A DNA stretch of 64,000 nt from Amaranthus tricolor (Eukaryota > Streptophyta > Magnoliopsida > Caryophyllales > Amaranthaceae), in NCBI RefSeq assembly GCF_026212465.1, contig NC_080051.1:87001-151000 (forward strand), written 5' to 3'. The translations under genes were made by a program, and so were the position numbers. Positions 41,093 through 55,736 of the stretch are shown piece by piece. Every line of letters begins with the position of its first letter. Positions within the stretch are counted from its first letter, which is position 1. The notes beneath the pieces were generated by a model, which saw only the letters and a program-made list of their open reading frames with translations, did no database searches and was not told where the DNA came from.

Positions 41093-44000
41093 AAGGATCA
41101 ATGATCAATGAAGAATGAACAAGGATCAATGATCAAAGAAGAATGAACGATGAAGAATGAACAAGGTTCAATGATCAATGAAGAATGAATGATGAAGAAT
41201 GAACAAGGATTAATGGTCAATGACGAATGAACGATGAAGAATGAACAAGGATCAATGATCAATGAAGAATGAACGATGAAGAATGAACAAGGATTAATGG
41301 TCAATGACGAATGAACGATGAAGAATGAACAAGGATCAATGATCAATGAAGAATGAACGATGAAGAATGAACAAGGATCAATGATAAATGAAAAATGAAC
41401 GATGAAGAATGAATAAGGATCAATGATCAATGACGAATGAACTATGAAGAATGAACAAGGATCAATGATCAATGAAGAATGAACGATGAAGAATGAACAA
41501 GGAGTAATGGTCAATGACGAATGAACGATGAAGAATGAACAAGGATCAATGATCAATGACGAATGAACGATGAAGAATGAACAAGGATCAATGATCAATG
41601 AAGAATGAACGATGAAGAATGAACAAGGATCAATGATCAATGAAGAATGAACGATGAAGAATGAACAAGGAACAATGATCAATGAAGAATGATCGATGAA
41701 GAATGAACAAGGATCAATGATCAATGAAGAATGAACGATGAAGAATGAACAAGGATCAATGATAAATGAAAAATGAACGATGAAGAATGAATAAGGATCA
41801 ATGATCAATGACGAATGAACGATGAAGAATGAACAAGGATCAATGATCAATGAAGAATGAACGATGAAGAATGAACAAGGAGTAATGGTCAATGACGAAT
41901 GAACGATGAAGAATGAACAAGGATCAATGATCAATGACGAATGAACGATGAAGAATGAACGAGGATCAATGATCAATGAAGAATGAACAAGGATCAATGA
42001 TAAATGAAAAATGAACGATGAAGAATGAATAAGGATCAATGATCAATGACGAATGAACGATGAAGAATGAACAAGGATCAATGATCAATGAAGAATGAAC
42101 GATGAAGAATGAACAAGGAGTATTGGTCAATGACGAATGAACGATGAAGAATGAACAAGGATCAATGATCAATGACGAATGAACGATGAAGAATGAATAA
42201 GGATCAATGATCAATGACGAATGAACGATGAAGAATGAACAAGGATCAATGATCAATGAAGAATGAACGATGAAGAATGAACAAGGAGTAATGGTCAATG
42301 ACGAATGAACGATGAAGAATGAACAAGGATCAATGATCAATGACGAATGAACGATGAAGAATGAACAAGGATCAATGATCAATGAAGAATGAACGATGAA
42401 GAATGAACAAGGATTAATGGTCAATGACGAATGAACGATGAAGAATGAACAAGGATCAATGATCAATGAAGAATGAACGATGAAGAATGAACAAGGATCA
42501 ATGATCAATGACGAATGAACGATGAAGAATGAACAAGGATCAATGATCAATGAAGAATGAACGATGAAGAATGAACAAGGATCAATGGTCAATGAAGAAT
42601 GAACGATGAAGAATGAACAAGGATCAATGATCAATGAAGAATGAACAAGGATCAATGATCAAAGAAGAATGAACGATTAAGAATGAACAAGGATCAATGA
42701 TCAATGAAGAATGAACGATGAAGAATGAACAAGGAGTAATGGTCAATGACGAATGAACGATGAAGAATGAACAAGGATCAATGATCAATGACGAATGAAC
42801 GATGAAGAATGAACAAGGATCAATGATCAATGAAGAATGAACGATGAAGAATGAACAAGGATCAATGATCAATGACGAATGAACGATGAAGAATGAACAA
42901 GGATCAATGATCAATGAAGAATGAACAAGGAGCAATGATCAAAGAAGAATGAACGATGAAGAATGAACAAGGTTCAATGATCAAGGAAGAATGAACGATG
43001 AAGAATGAACAAGGATTAATGGTCAATGAAGAATGAACGATGAAGAATGAACAAGGATCAATGATCAATGAAGAATGAACGATGAAGAATGAACAAGGAT
43101 TAATGGTCAATGACGAATGAACGATGAAGAATGAACAAGGATCAATGATCAATGAAGAATGAACGATGAAGAATGAACAAGGATCAATGATCAATGACGA
43201 ATGAACGATGAAGAATGAACAAGGATCAATGATCAATGAAGAATGAACAAGGATCAATGATCAAAGAAGAATGAACGATGAAGAATGAACAAGGTTCAAT
43301 GATCAATGAAGAATGAATGATGAAGAATGAACAAGGATTAATGGTCAATGACGAATGAACGATGAAGAATGAACAAGGATCAATGATCAATGAAGAATGA
43401 ACGATGAAGAATGAACAAGGATTAATGGTCAATGACGAATGAACGATGAAGAATGAACAAGGATCAATGATCAATGAAGAATGAACGATGAAGAATGAAC
43501 AAGGATCAATGATAAATGAAAAATGAACGATGAAGAATGAATAAGGATCAATGATCAATGACGAATGAACGATGAAGAATGAACAAGGATCAATGATCAA
43601 TGAAGAATGAACGATGAAGAATGAACAAGGAGTAATGGTCAATGACGAATGAACGATGAAGAATGAACAAGGATCAATGATCAATGACGAATGAACGATG
43701 AAGAATGAACAAGGATCAATGATCAATGAAGAATGAACAAGGATCAATGATAAATGAAAAATGAACGATGAAGAATGAATAAGGATCAATGATCAATGAC
43801 GAATGAACGATGAAGAATGAACAAGGATCAATGATCAATGAAGAATGAACGATTAAGAATGAACAAGGAGTAATGGTCAATGACGAATGAACGATGAAGA
43901 ATGAACAAGGATCAATGATCAATGACGAATGAACGATGAAGAATGAATAAGGATCAATGATCAATGACGAATGAACGATGAAGAATGAACAAGGATCAAT

Positions 44001-47000
44001 GATCAATGAAGAATGAACGATGAAGAATGAACAAGGAGTAATGGTCAATGACGAATGAACGATGAAGAATGAACAAGGATCAATGATCAATGACGAATGA
44101 ACGATGAAGAATGAACAAGGATCAATGATCAATGAAGAATGAACGATGAAGAATGAACAAGGATTAATGGTCAATGACGAATGAACGATGAAGAATGAAC
44201 AAGGATCAATGATCAATGAAGAATGAACGATGAAGAATGAACAAGGATCAATGATAAATGAAAAATGAACGATGAAGAATGAATAAGGATCAATGATCAA
44301 TGACGAATGAACGATGAAGAATGAACAAGGATCAATGATCAATGAAGAATGAACGATGAAGAATGAACAAGGAGTAATGGTCAATGACGAATGAACGATG
44401 AAGAATGAACAAGGATCAATGATCAATGACGAATGAACGATGAAGAATGAACAAGGATCAATGATCAATGAAGAATGAACGATGAAGAATGAACAAGGAT
44501 CAATGATCAATGAAGAATGAACGATGAAGAATGAACAAGGAACAATGATCAATGAAGAATGATCGATGAAGAATGAACAAGGATCAATGATCAATGAAGA
44601 ATGAACGATGAAGAATGAACAAGGATCAATGATAAATGAAAAATGAACGATGAAGAATGAATAAGGATCAATGATCAATGACGAATGAACGATGAAGAAT
44701 GAACAAGGATCAATGATCAATGAAGAATGAACGATGAAGAATGAACAAGGAGTAATGGTCAATGACGAATGAACGATGAAGAATGAACAAGGATCAATGA
44801 TCAATGACGAATGAACGATGAAGAATGAACAAGGATCAATGATCAATGAAGAATGAACGATGAAGAATGAACAAGGATCAATGATCAATGAAGAATGAAC
44901 GATGAAGAATGAACAAGGAACAATGATCAATGAAGAATGATCGATGAAGAATGAACAAGGATTAATGGTCAATGAAGAATGAACGATGAAGAATGAACAA
45001 GGATCAATGGTCAATGAAGAATGAACGATGAAGAATGAACAAGGATCAATGATCAATGAAGAATGAACAAGGATCAATGATCAAAGAAGAATGAACGATG
45101 AAGAATGAACAAGGATCAATGATCAATGAAGAATGAACGATGAAGAATGAACAAGGAGTAATGGTCAATGACGAATGAACGATGAAGAATGAACAAGGAT
45201 CAATGATCAATGACGAATGAACAATGAAGAATGAACAAGGATCAACGATCAATGAAGAATGAACGATGAAGAATGAACAAGGATCAATGATCAATGACGA
45301 ATGAACGATGAAGAATGAACAAGGATCAATGATCAATGAAGAATGAACAAGGATCAATGATCAAAGAAGAATGAACGATGAAGAATGAACAAGGATCAAT
45401 GGTCAATGAAGAATGAACGATGAAGAATGAACAAGGATCAATGATCAAAGAAGAATGAACGATGAAGAATGAACAAGGATCAATGATCAATGAAGAATGA
45501 ACGATGAAGAATGAACAAGGAGTAATGGTCAATGACGAATGAACGATGAAGAATGAACAAGGATCAATGATCAATGACGAATGAACGATGAAGAATGAAC
45601 AAGGATCAATGATCAATGAAGAATGAACGATGAAGAATGAACGATGAAGAATGAACAAGGATCAATGATCAATGACGAATGAATGATGAAGAATGAACAA
45701 GGATCAATGATCAATGAAGAATGAACAAGGATCAATGATCAAAGAAGAATGAACGATGAAGAATGAACAAGGTTCAATGATCAAGTAAGAATGAACGATG
45801 AAGAATGAACAAGGATTAATGGTCAATGACGAATGAACGATGAAGAATGAACAAGGATCAATGATCAATGAAGAATGAACGATGAAGAATGAACAAGGAT
45901 TAATGGTCAATGACGAATGAACGATGAAGAATGAACAAGGATCAATGGTCAATGAAGAATGAACGATGAAGAATGAACAAGGATCAATGATCAATGAAGA
46001 ATGAACAAGGATCAATGATCAAAGAAGAATGAACGATGAAGAATGAACAAGGATCAATGATCAATGAAGAATGAACGATGAAGAATGAACAAGGAGTAAT
46101 GGTCAATGACGAATGAACGATGAAGAATGAACAAGGATCAATGATCAATGACGAATGAACGATGAAGAATGAACAAGGATCAACGATCAATGAAGAATGA
46201 ACGATGAAAAATGAACAAGGATCAATGATCAATGACGAATGAACGATGAAGAATGAACAAGGATCAATGATCAATGAAGAATGAACAAGGATCAATGATC
46301 AAAGAAGAATGAACGATGAAGAATGAACAAGGATCAATGGTCAATGAAGAATGAACGATGAAGAATGAACAAGGATCAATGATCAAAGAAGAATGAACGA
46401 TGAAGAATGAACAAGGATCAATGATCAATGAAGAATGAACGATGAAGAATGAACAAGGAGTAATGGTCAATCACGAATGAACGATGAAGAATGAACAAGG
46501 ATCAATGATCAATGACGAATGAACGATGAAGAATGAACAAGGATCAATGATCAATGAAGAATGAATGATGAAGAATGAACAAGGATCAATGATCAATGAC
46601 GAATGAACGATGAAGAATGAACAAGGATCAATGATCAATGAAGAATGAACAAGGATCAATGATCAAAGAAGAATGAACGATGAAGAATGAACAAGGTTCA
46701 ATGATCAATGAAGAATGAATGATGACGAATGAACAAGGATTAATGGTCAATGACGAATGAACGATGAAGAATGAACAAGGATCAATGATCAATGAAGAAT
46801 GAACGATGAAGAATGAACAAGGATTAATGGTCAATGACGAATGAACGATGAAGAATGAACAAGGATCAATGATCAATGAAGAATGAACGATGAAGAATGA
46901 ACAAGGATCAATGATAAATGAAAAATGAACGATGAAGAATGAATAAGGATCAATGATCAATGACGAATGAACGATGAAGAATGAACAAGGATCAATGATC

Positions 47001-47490
47001 AATGAAGAATGAACGATGAAGAATGAACAAGGAGTAATGGTCAATGACGAATGAACGATGAAGAATGAACAAGGATCAATGATCAATGACGAATGAACGA
47101 TGAAGAATGAATAAGGATCAATGATCAATGACGAATGAACGATGAAGAATGAACAAGGATCAATGATCAATGAAGAATGAACGATGAAGAATGAACAAGG
47201 AGTAATGGTCAATGACGAATGAACGATGAAGAATGAACAAGGATCAATGATCAATGACGAATGAACGATGAAGAATGAACAAGGATCAATGATCAATGAA
47301 GAATGAACGATGAAGAATGAACAAGGATCAATGATCAATGAAGAATGAACGATGAAGAATGAACAAGGAACAATGATCAATGAAGAATGATCGATGAAGA
47401 ATGAACAAGGATTAATGGTCAATGAAGAATGAACGATGAAGAATGAACAAGGATCAATGGTCAATGAAGAATGAACGATGAAGAATGAAC
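41093..47490. repeat. Array block 7, largely a second copy of 32.8-38.2 kb
   Basis: Short units start at 41,093, 41,961, 42,619, 42,899, 43,221, 43,711, 45,041, 45,321, 45,699, 45,979, 46,259 and 46,623. From about 42.7 kb on it follows 32.8-38.2 kb with offsets of 9,870, then 9,884, then 9,464. The steps are one gained 14-mer and ten lost 42-bp units. h3 AAGGAAG at 42,983 is the only copy of that variant after 33.2 kb, as expected from the duplication. No gene seen. Confidence 0.92.
45601..45656. repeat. 56-bp unit, second copy
   Basis: The same doubled h5-h6 as at 35,717, inherited through the 32.8-38.2 kb to 42.7-47.7 kb duplication. Here the upstream H unit is full length, so the interval between short units is 378 bp instead of 364. 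Confidence 0.95.
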
Positions 47491-47527
47491 AAGGATCAAT
47501 GATCAATGAAGAATGAACAAGGATCAA
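46628..47527. repeat. 868-bp module shared by three loci (also 37,164 and 53,558)
   Basis: The three copies share h5 GATGACG near their right-hand reading start and the same order of E, G and D' units. Offsets are +9,464 from the first and +6,930 to the third. The third copy has h1 AAGGATA near 53,709. Confidence 0.8.
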
Positions 47528-48176
47528 TAATCAAAGAAGAATGAACGATGAAGAATGAACAAGGATCAATGATCAATGAAGAATGAACGATGAAGAATGA
47601 ACAAGGAGTAATGGTCAATGACGAATGAACGATGAAGAATGAACAAGGATCAATGATCAATGACGAATGAACGATGAAGAATGAACAAGGATCAACGATC
47701 AATGAAGAATGAACAAGGATCAATGATCAAAGAAGAATGAACGATGAAGAATGAACAAGGTTCAATGATCAATGAAGAATGAATGATGAAGAATGAACAA
47801 GGATTAATGGTCAATGACGAATGAACGATGAAGAATGAACAAGGATCAATGATCAATGAAGAATGAACGATGAAGAATGAACAAGGATTAATGGTCAATG
47901 ACGAATGAACGATGAAGAATGAACAAGGATTAATGATCAATGAAGAATGAACGATGAAGAATGAACAAGGATCAATGATAAATGAAAAATGAACGATGAA
48001 GAATGAATAAGGATCAATGATCAATGACGAATGAACGATGAAGAATGAACAAGGATCAATGATCAATGAAGAATGAACGATGAAGAATGAACAAGGAGTA
48101 ATGGTCAATGACGAATGAACGATGAAGAATGAACAAGGATCAATGATCAATGACGAATGAACGATGAAGAATGAAT

Positions 48177-51100
48177 AAGGATCAATGATCAATGAAGAAT
48201 GAACAAGGATCAATGATCAAAGAAGAATGAACGATGAAGAATGAACAAGGATCAATGGTCAATGAAGAATGAACGATGAAGAATGAACAAGGATCAATGA
48301 TCAAAGAAGAATGAACGATGAAGAATGAACAAGGATCAATGATCAATGAAGAATGAACGATGAAGAATGAACAAGGAGTAATGGTCAATCACGAATGAAC
48401 GATGAAGAATGAACAAGGATCAATGATCAATGACGAATGAACGATGAAGAATGAACAAGGATCAATGATCAATGAAGAATGAATGATGAAGAATGAACAA
48501 GGATCAATGATCAATGACGAATGAACGATGAAGAATGAACAAGGATCAATGATCAATGAAGAATGAACAAGGATCAATGATCAAAGAAGAATGAACGATG
48601 AAGAATGAACAAGGTTCAATGATCAATGAAGAATGAATGATGAAGAATGAACAAGGATTAATGGTCAATGACGAATGAACGATGAAGAATGAACAAGGAT
48701 CAATGATCAATGAAGAATGAACGATGAAGAATGAACAAGGATTAATGGTAGATGACGAATGAACGATGAAGAATGAACAAGGATTAATGATCAATGAAGA
48801 ATGAACGATGAAGAATGAACAAGGATCAATGATAAATGAAAAATGAACGATGAAGAATGAATAAGGATCAATGATCAATGACGAATGAACGATGAAGAAT
48901 GAACAAGGATCAATGATCAATGAAGAATGAACGATGAAGAATGAACAAGGAGTAATGGTCAATGACGAATGAACGATGAAGAATGAACAAGGATCAATGA
49001 TCAATGACGAATGAACGATGAAGAATGAATAAGGATCAATGATCAATGACGAATGAACGATGAAGAATGAACAAGGATCAATGATCAATGAAGAATGAAC
49101 GATGAAGAATGAACAAGGATCAATGATCAATGACGAATGAACGATGAAGAATGAACAAGGATCAATGATCAATGAAGAATGAACAAGGATCAATGATCAA
49201 AGAAGAATGAACGATGAAGAATGAACAAGGTTCAATGATCAATGAAGAATGAATGATGAAGAATGAACAAGGATTAATGGTCAATGACGAATGAACGATG
49301 AAGAATGAACAAGGATCAATGATCAATGAAGAATGAACGATGAAGAATGAACAAGGATTAATGGTCAATGACGAATGAACGATGAAGAATGAACAAGGAT
49401 CAATGATCAATGAAGAATGAACGATGAAGAATGAACAAGGATCAATGATAAATGAAAAATGAACGATGAAGAATGAATAAGGATCAATGATCAATGACGA
49501 ATGAACGATGAAGAATGAACAAGGATCAATGATCAATGAAGAATGAACGATGAAGAATGAACAAGGAGTAATGGTCAATGACGAATGAACGATGAAGAAT
49601 GAACAAGGATCAATGATCAATGACGAATGAACGATGAAGAATGAACAAGGATCAATGATCAATGAAGAATGAACGATGAAGAATGAACAAGGATCAATGA
49701 TCAATGAAGAATGAACGATGAAGAATGAACAAGGAACAATGATCAATGAAGAATGATCGATGAAGAATGAACAAGGATCAATGATCAATGAAGAATGAAC
49801 GATGAAGAATGAACAAGGATCAATGATAAATGAAAAATGAACGATGAAGAATGAATAAGGATCAATGATCAATGACGAATGAACGATGAAGAATGAACAA
49901 GGATCAATGATCAATGAAGAATGAACGATGAAGAATGAACAAGGAGTAATGGTCAATGACGAATGAACGATGAAGAATGAACAAGGATCAATGATCAATG
50001 ACGAATGAACGATGAAGAATGAACAAGGATCAATGATCAATGAAGAATGAACGATGAAGAATGAACAAGGATCAATGATCAATGAAGAATGAACGATGAA
50101 GAATGAACAAGGAACAATGATCAATGAAGAATGATCGATGAAGAATGAACAAGGATTAATGGTCAATGAAGAATGAACGATGAAGAATGAACAAGGATCA
50201 ATGGTCAATGAAGAATGAACGATGAAGAATGAACAAGGATCAATGATCAATGAAGAATGAACAAGGATCAATGATCAAAGAAGAATGAACGATGAAGAAT
50301 GAACAAGGATCAATGATCAATGAAGAATGAACGATGAAGAATGAACAAGGAGTAATGGTCAATGACGAATGAACGATGAAGAATGAACAAGGATCAATGA
50401 TCAATGACGAATGAACAATGAAGAATGAACAAGGATCAACGATCAATGAAGAATGAACGATGAAGAATGAACAAGGATCAATGATCAATGACGAATGAAC
50501 GATGAAGAATGAACAAGGATCAATGATCAATGAAGAATGAACAAGGATCAATGATCAAAGAAGAATGAACGATGAAGAATGAACAAGGATCAATGGTCAA
50601 TGAAGAATGAACGATGAAGAATGAACAAGGATCAATGATCAAAGAAGAATGAACGATGAAGAATGAACAAGGATCAATGATCAATGAAGAATGAACGATG
50701 AAGAATGAACAAGGAGTAATGGTCAATGACGAATGAACGATGAAGAATGAACAAGGATCAATGATCAATGACGAATGAACGATGAAGAATGAACAAGGAT
50801 CAATGATCAATGAAGAATGAACGATGAAGAATGAACAAGGATCAATGATCAATGACGAATGAATGATGAAGAATGAACAAGGATCAATGATCAATGAAGA
50901 ATGAACAAGGATCAATGATCAAAGAAGAATGAACGATGAAGAATGAACAAGGTTCAATGATCAAGTAAGAATGAACGATGAAGAATGAACAAGGATTAAT
51001 GGTCAATGACGAATGAACGATGAAGAATGAACAAGGATCAATGATCAATGAAGAATGAACGATGAAGAATGAACAAGGATTAATGGTCAATGACGAATGA

Positions 51101-51881
51101 ACGATGAAGAATGAACAAGGATCAATGATCAATGAAGAATGAACGATGAAGAATGAACAAGGATCAATGGTCAATGAAGAATGAACGATGAAGAATGAAC
51201 AAGGATCAATGATCAATGAAGAATGAACAAGGATCAATGATCAAAGAAGAATGAACGATGAAGAATGAACAAGGATCAATGATCAATGAAGAATGAACGA
51301 TGAAGAATGAACAAGGAGTAATGGTCAATGACGAATGAACGATGAAGAATGAACAAGGATCAATGATCAATGACGAATGAACAATGAAGAATGAACAAGG
51401 ATCAACGATCAATGAAGAATGAACGATGAAGAATGAACAAGGATCAATGATCAATGACGAATGAACGATGAAGAATGAACAAGGATCAATGATCAATGAA
51501 GAATGAACAAGGATCAATGATCAAAGAAGAATGAACGATGAAGAATGAACAAGGATCAATGGTCAATGAAGAATGAACGATGAAGAATGAACAAGGATCA
51601 ATGATCAAAGAAGAATGAACGATGAAGAATGAACAAGGATCAATGATCAATGAAGAATGAACGATGAAGAATGAACAAGGAGTAATGGTCAATGACGAAT
51701 GAACGATGAAGAATGAACAAGGATCAATGATCAATGACGAATGAACGATGAAGAATGAACAAGGATCAATGATCAATGAAGAATGAACGATGAAGAATGA
51801 ACAAGGATCAATGATCAATGACGAATGAACGATGAAGAATGAACAAGGATCAATGATCAATGAAGAATGAACAAGGATCAA
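48177..51881. repeat. Segmental duplication, partner at about 54,701-58,391
   Basis: Offset is 6,524, then 6,510 after the 14-bp loss at 55.7 kb. Module order agrees throughout. 48,747 carries a private change absent from the partner. Confidence 0.85.
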
Positions 51882-52861
51882 TGATCAAAGAAGAATGAAC
51901 GATGAAGAATGAACAAGGTTCAATGATCAAGTAAGAATGAACGATGAAGAATGAACAAGGATTAATGGTCAATGACGAATGAACGATGAAGAATGAACAA
52001 GGATCAATGATCAATGAAGAATGAACGATGAAGAATGAACAAGGATTAATGGTCAATGACGAATGAACGATGAAGAATGAACAAGGATCAATGATCAATG
52101 AAGAATGAACGATGAAGAATGAACAAGGATCAATGATAAATGAAAAATGAACGATGAAGAATGAATAAGGATCAATGATCAATGACGAATGAACGATGAA
52201 GAATGAACAAGGATCAATGATCAATGAAGAATGAACGATGAAGAATGAACAAGGAGTAATGGTCAATGACGAATGAACGATGAAGAATGAACAAGGATCA
52301 ATGATCAATGACGAATGAACGATGAAGAATGAACAAGGATCAATGATCAATGAAGAATGAATGATGAAGAATGAACAAGGATCAATGATCAATGAAGAAT
52401 GAACGATGAAGAATGAACAAGGAACAATGATCAATGAAGAATGATCGATGAAGAATGAACAAGGATTAATGGTCAATGAAGAATGAACGATGAAGAATGA
52501 ACAAGGATCAATGGTCAATGAAGAATGAACGATGAAGAATGAACAAGGATCAATGATCAATGAAGAATGAACAAGGATCAATGATCAAAGAAGAATGAAC
52601 GATGAAGAATGAACAAGGATCAATGATCAATGAAGAATGAACGATGAAGAATGAACAAGTAGTAATGGTCAATGACGAATGAACGATGAAGAATGAACAA
52701 GGATCAATGATCAATGACGAATGAACGATGAAGAATGAACAAGGATCAACGATCAATGAAGAATGAACGATGAAAAATGAACAAGGATCAATGATCAATG
52801 ACGAATGAACGATGAACAATGAACAAGGATCAATGATCAATGAAGAATGAACAAGGATCAA
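50235..52861. repeat. Segmental duplication, partner at about 59,881-62,507
   Basis: Offset is 9,646 bp. Short units at 50,235, 50,515, 50,879, 51,201, 51,481, 51,845 and 52,545 have exact partners. Rare h1 AAGTAGT is shared (near 52,657 and 62,303). Confidence 0.84.
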
Positions 52862-55680
52862 TGATCAAAGAAGATTGAACGATGAAGAATGAACAAGGAT
52901 CAATGGTCAATGAAAAATGAACGATGAAGAATGAACAAGGATCAATGATCAAAGAAGAATGAACGATGAAGAATGAACAAGGATCAATGATCAATGAAGA
53001 ATGAACGATGAAGAATGAACAAGGAGTAATGGTCAATCACGAATGAACGATGAAGAATGAACAAGGATCAATGATCAATGACGAATGAACGATGAAGAAT
53101 GAACAAGGATCAATGATCAATGAAGAATGAATGATGAAGAATGAACAAGGATCAATGATCAATGACGAATGAACGATGAAGAATGAACAAGGATCAATGA
53201 TCAATGAAGAATGAACAAGGATCAATGATCAAAGAAGAATGAACGATGAAGAATGAACAAGGTTCAATGATCAATGAAGAATGAATGATGACGAATGAAC
53301 AAGGATTAATGGTCAATGACGAATGAACGATGAAGAATGAACAAGGATCAATGATCAATGAAGAATGAACGATGAAGAATGAACAAGGATTAATGGTCAA
53401 TGACGAATGAACGATGAAGAATGAACAAGGATCAATGATCAATGAAGAATGAACGATGAAGAATGAACAAGGATAAATGATAAATGAAAAATGAACGATG
53501 AAGAATGAATAAGGATCAATGATCAATGACGAATGAACGATGAAGAATGAACAAGGATCAATGATCAATGAAGAATGAACAAGGATCAATGATCAAAGAA
53601 GAATGAACGATGAAGAATGAACAAGGTTCAATGATCAATGAAGAATGAATGATGACGAATGAACAAGGATTAATGGTCAATGACGAATGAACGATGAAGA
53701 ATGAACAAGGATAAATGATCAATGAAGAATGAACGATGAAGAATGAACAAGGATTAATGGTCAATGACGAATGAACGATGAAGAATGAACAAGGATCAAT
53801 GATCAATGAAGAATGAACGATGAAGAATGAACAAGGATCAATGATAAATGAAAAATGAACGATGAAGAATGAATAAGGATCAATGATCAATGACGAATGA
53901 ACGATGAAGAATGAACAAGGATCAATGATCAATGAAGAATGAACGATGAAGAATGAACAAGGAGTAATGGTCAATGACGAATGAACGATGAAGAATGAAC
54001 AAGGATCAATGATCAATGACGAATGAACGATGAAGAATGAATAAGGATCAATGATCAATGACGAATGAACGATGAAGAATGAACAAGGATCAATGATCAA
54101 TGAAGAATGAACGATGAAGAATGAACAAGGAGTAATGGTCAATGACGAATGAACGATGAAGAATGAACAAGGATCAATGATCAATGACGAATGAACGATG
54201 AAGAATGAACAAGGATCAATGATCAATGAAGAATGAACGATGAAGAATGAACAAGGATCAATGATCAATGAAGAATGAACGATGAAGAATGAACAAGGAA
54301 CAATGATCAATGAAGAATGATCGATGAAGAATGAACAAGGATTAATGGTCAATGAAGAATGAACGATGAAGAATGAACAAGGATCAATGGTCAATGAAGA
54401 ATGAACGATGAAGAATGAACAAGGATCAATGATCAATGAAGAATGAACAAGGATCAATGATCAAAGAAGAATGAACGATGAAGAATGAACAAGGATCAAT
54501 GATCAATGAAGAATGAACGATGAAGAATGAACAAGGAGTAATGGTCAATGACGAATGAACGATGAAGAATGAACAAGGATCAATGATCAATGACGAATGA
54601 ACGATGAAGAATGAACAAGGATCAACGATCAATGAAGAATGAACGATGAAGAATGAACAAGGATCAATGATCAATGACGAATGAACGATGAAGAATGAAC
54701 AAGGATCAATGATCAATGAAGAATGAACAAGAATCAATGATCAAAGAAGAATGAACGATGAAGAATGAACAAGGATCAATGGTCAATGAAGAATGAACGA
54801 TGAAGAATGAACAAGGATCAATGATCAAAGAAGAATGAACGATGAAGAATGAACAAGGATCAATGATCAATGAAGAATGAACGATGAAGAATGAACAAGG
54901 AGTAATGGTCAATCACGAATGAACGATGAAGAATGAACAAGGATCAATGATCAATGACGAATGAACGATGAAGAATGAACAAGGATCAATGATCAATGAA
55001 GAATGAATGATGAAGAATGAACAAGGATCAATGATCAATGACGAATGAACGATGAAGAATGAACAAGGATCAATGATCAATGAAGAATGAACAAGGATCA
55101 ATGATCAAAGAAGAATGAACGATGAAGAATGAACAAGGTTCAATGATCAATGAAGAATGAATGATGAAGAATGAACAAGGATTAATGGTCAATGACGAAT
55201 GAACGATGAAGAATGAACAAGGATCAATGATCAATGAAGAATGAACGATGAAGAATGAACAAGGATTAATGGTCAATGACGAATGAACGATGAAGAATGA
55301 ACAAGGATTAATGATCAATGAAGAATGAACGATGAAGAATGAACAAGGATCAATGATAAATGAAAAATGAACGATGAAGAATGAATAAGGATCAATGATC
55401 AATGACGAATGAACGATGAAGAATGAACAAGGATCAATGATCAATGAAGAATGAACGATGAAGAATGAACAAGGAGTAATGGTCAATGACGAATGAACGA
55501 TGAAGAATGAACAAGGATCAATGATCAATGACGAATGAACGATGAAGAATGAATAAGGATCAATGATCAATGACGAATGAACGATGAAGAATGAACAAGG
55601 ATCAATGATCAATGAAGAATGAACGATGAAGAATGAACAAGGATCAATGATCAATGACGAATGAACGATGAAGAATGAAC

Positions 55681-55736
55681 AAGGATCAATGATCAATGAA
55701 GAATGAACAAGGATCAATGATCAAAGAAGAATGAAC
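55681..55736. repeat. Two consecutive 28-bp units (S plus shortened F)
   Basis: A normal short unit at 55,681-55,708 is followed by an F unit that has also lost its h5-h6 14-mer (55,709-55,736). The loss explains why the duplication offset of this region changes from 6,524 to 6,510. Confidence 0.94.

Larger units (their letters stand above)
47491..55680. repeat. Array block 8
   Basis: Short units start at 47,491, 47,687, 48,177, 48,541, 49,157, 50,235, 50,515, 50,879, 51,201, 51,481, 51,845, 52,545, 52,825, 53,189, 53,553, 54,421, 54,701 and 55,065. Private changes include CAATAATC near 47,525, GGTAGATG near 48,747, AAGTAGT near 52,657, and several single substitutions between 52,775 and 52,915. 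No gene seen. Confidence 0.92.
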
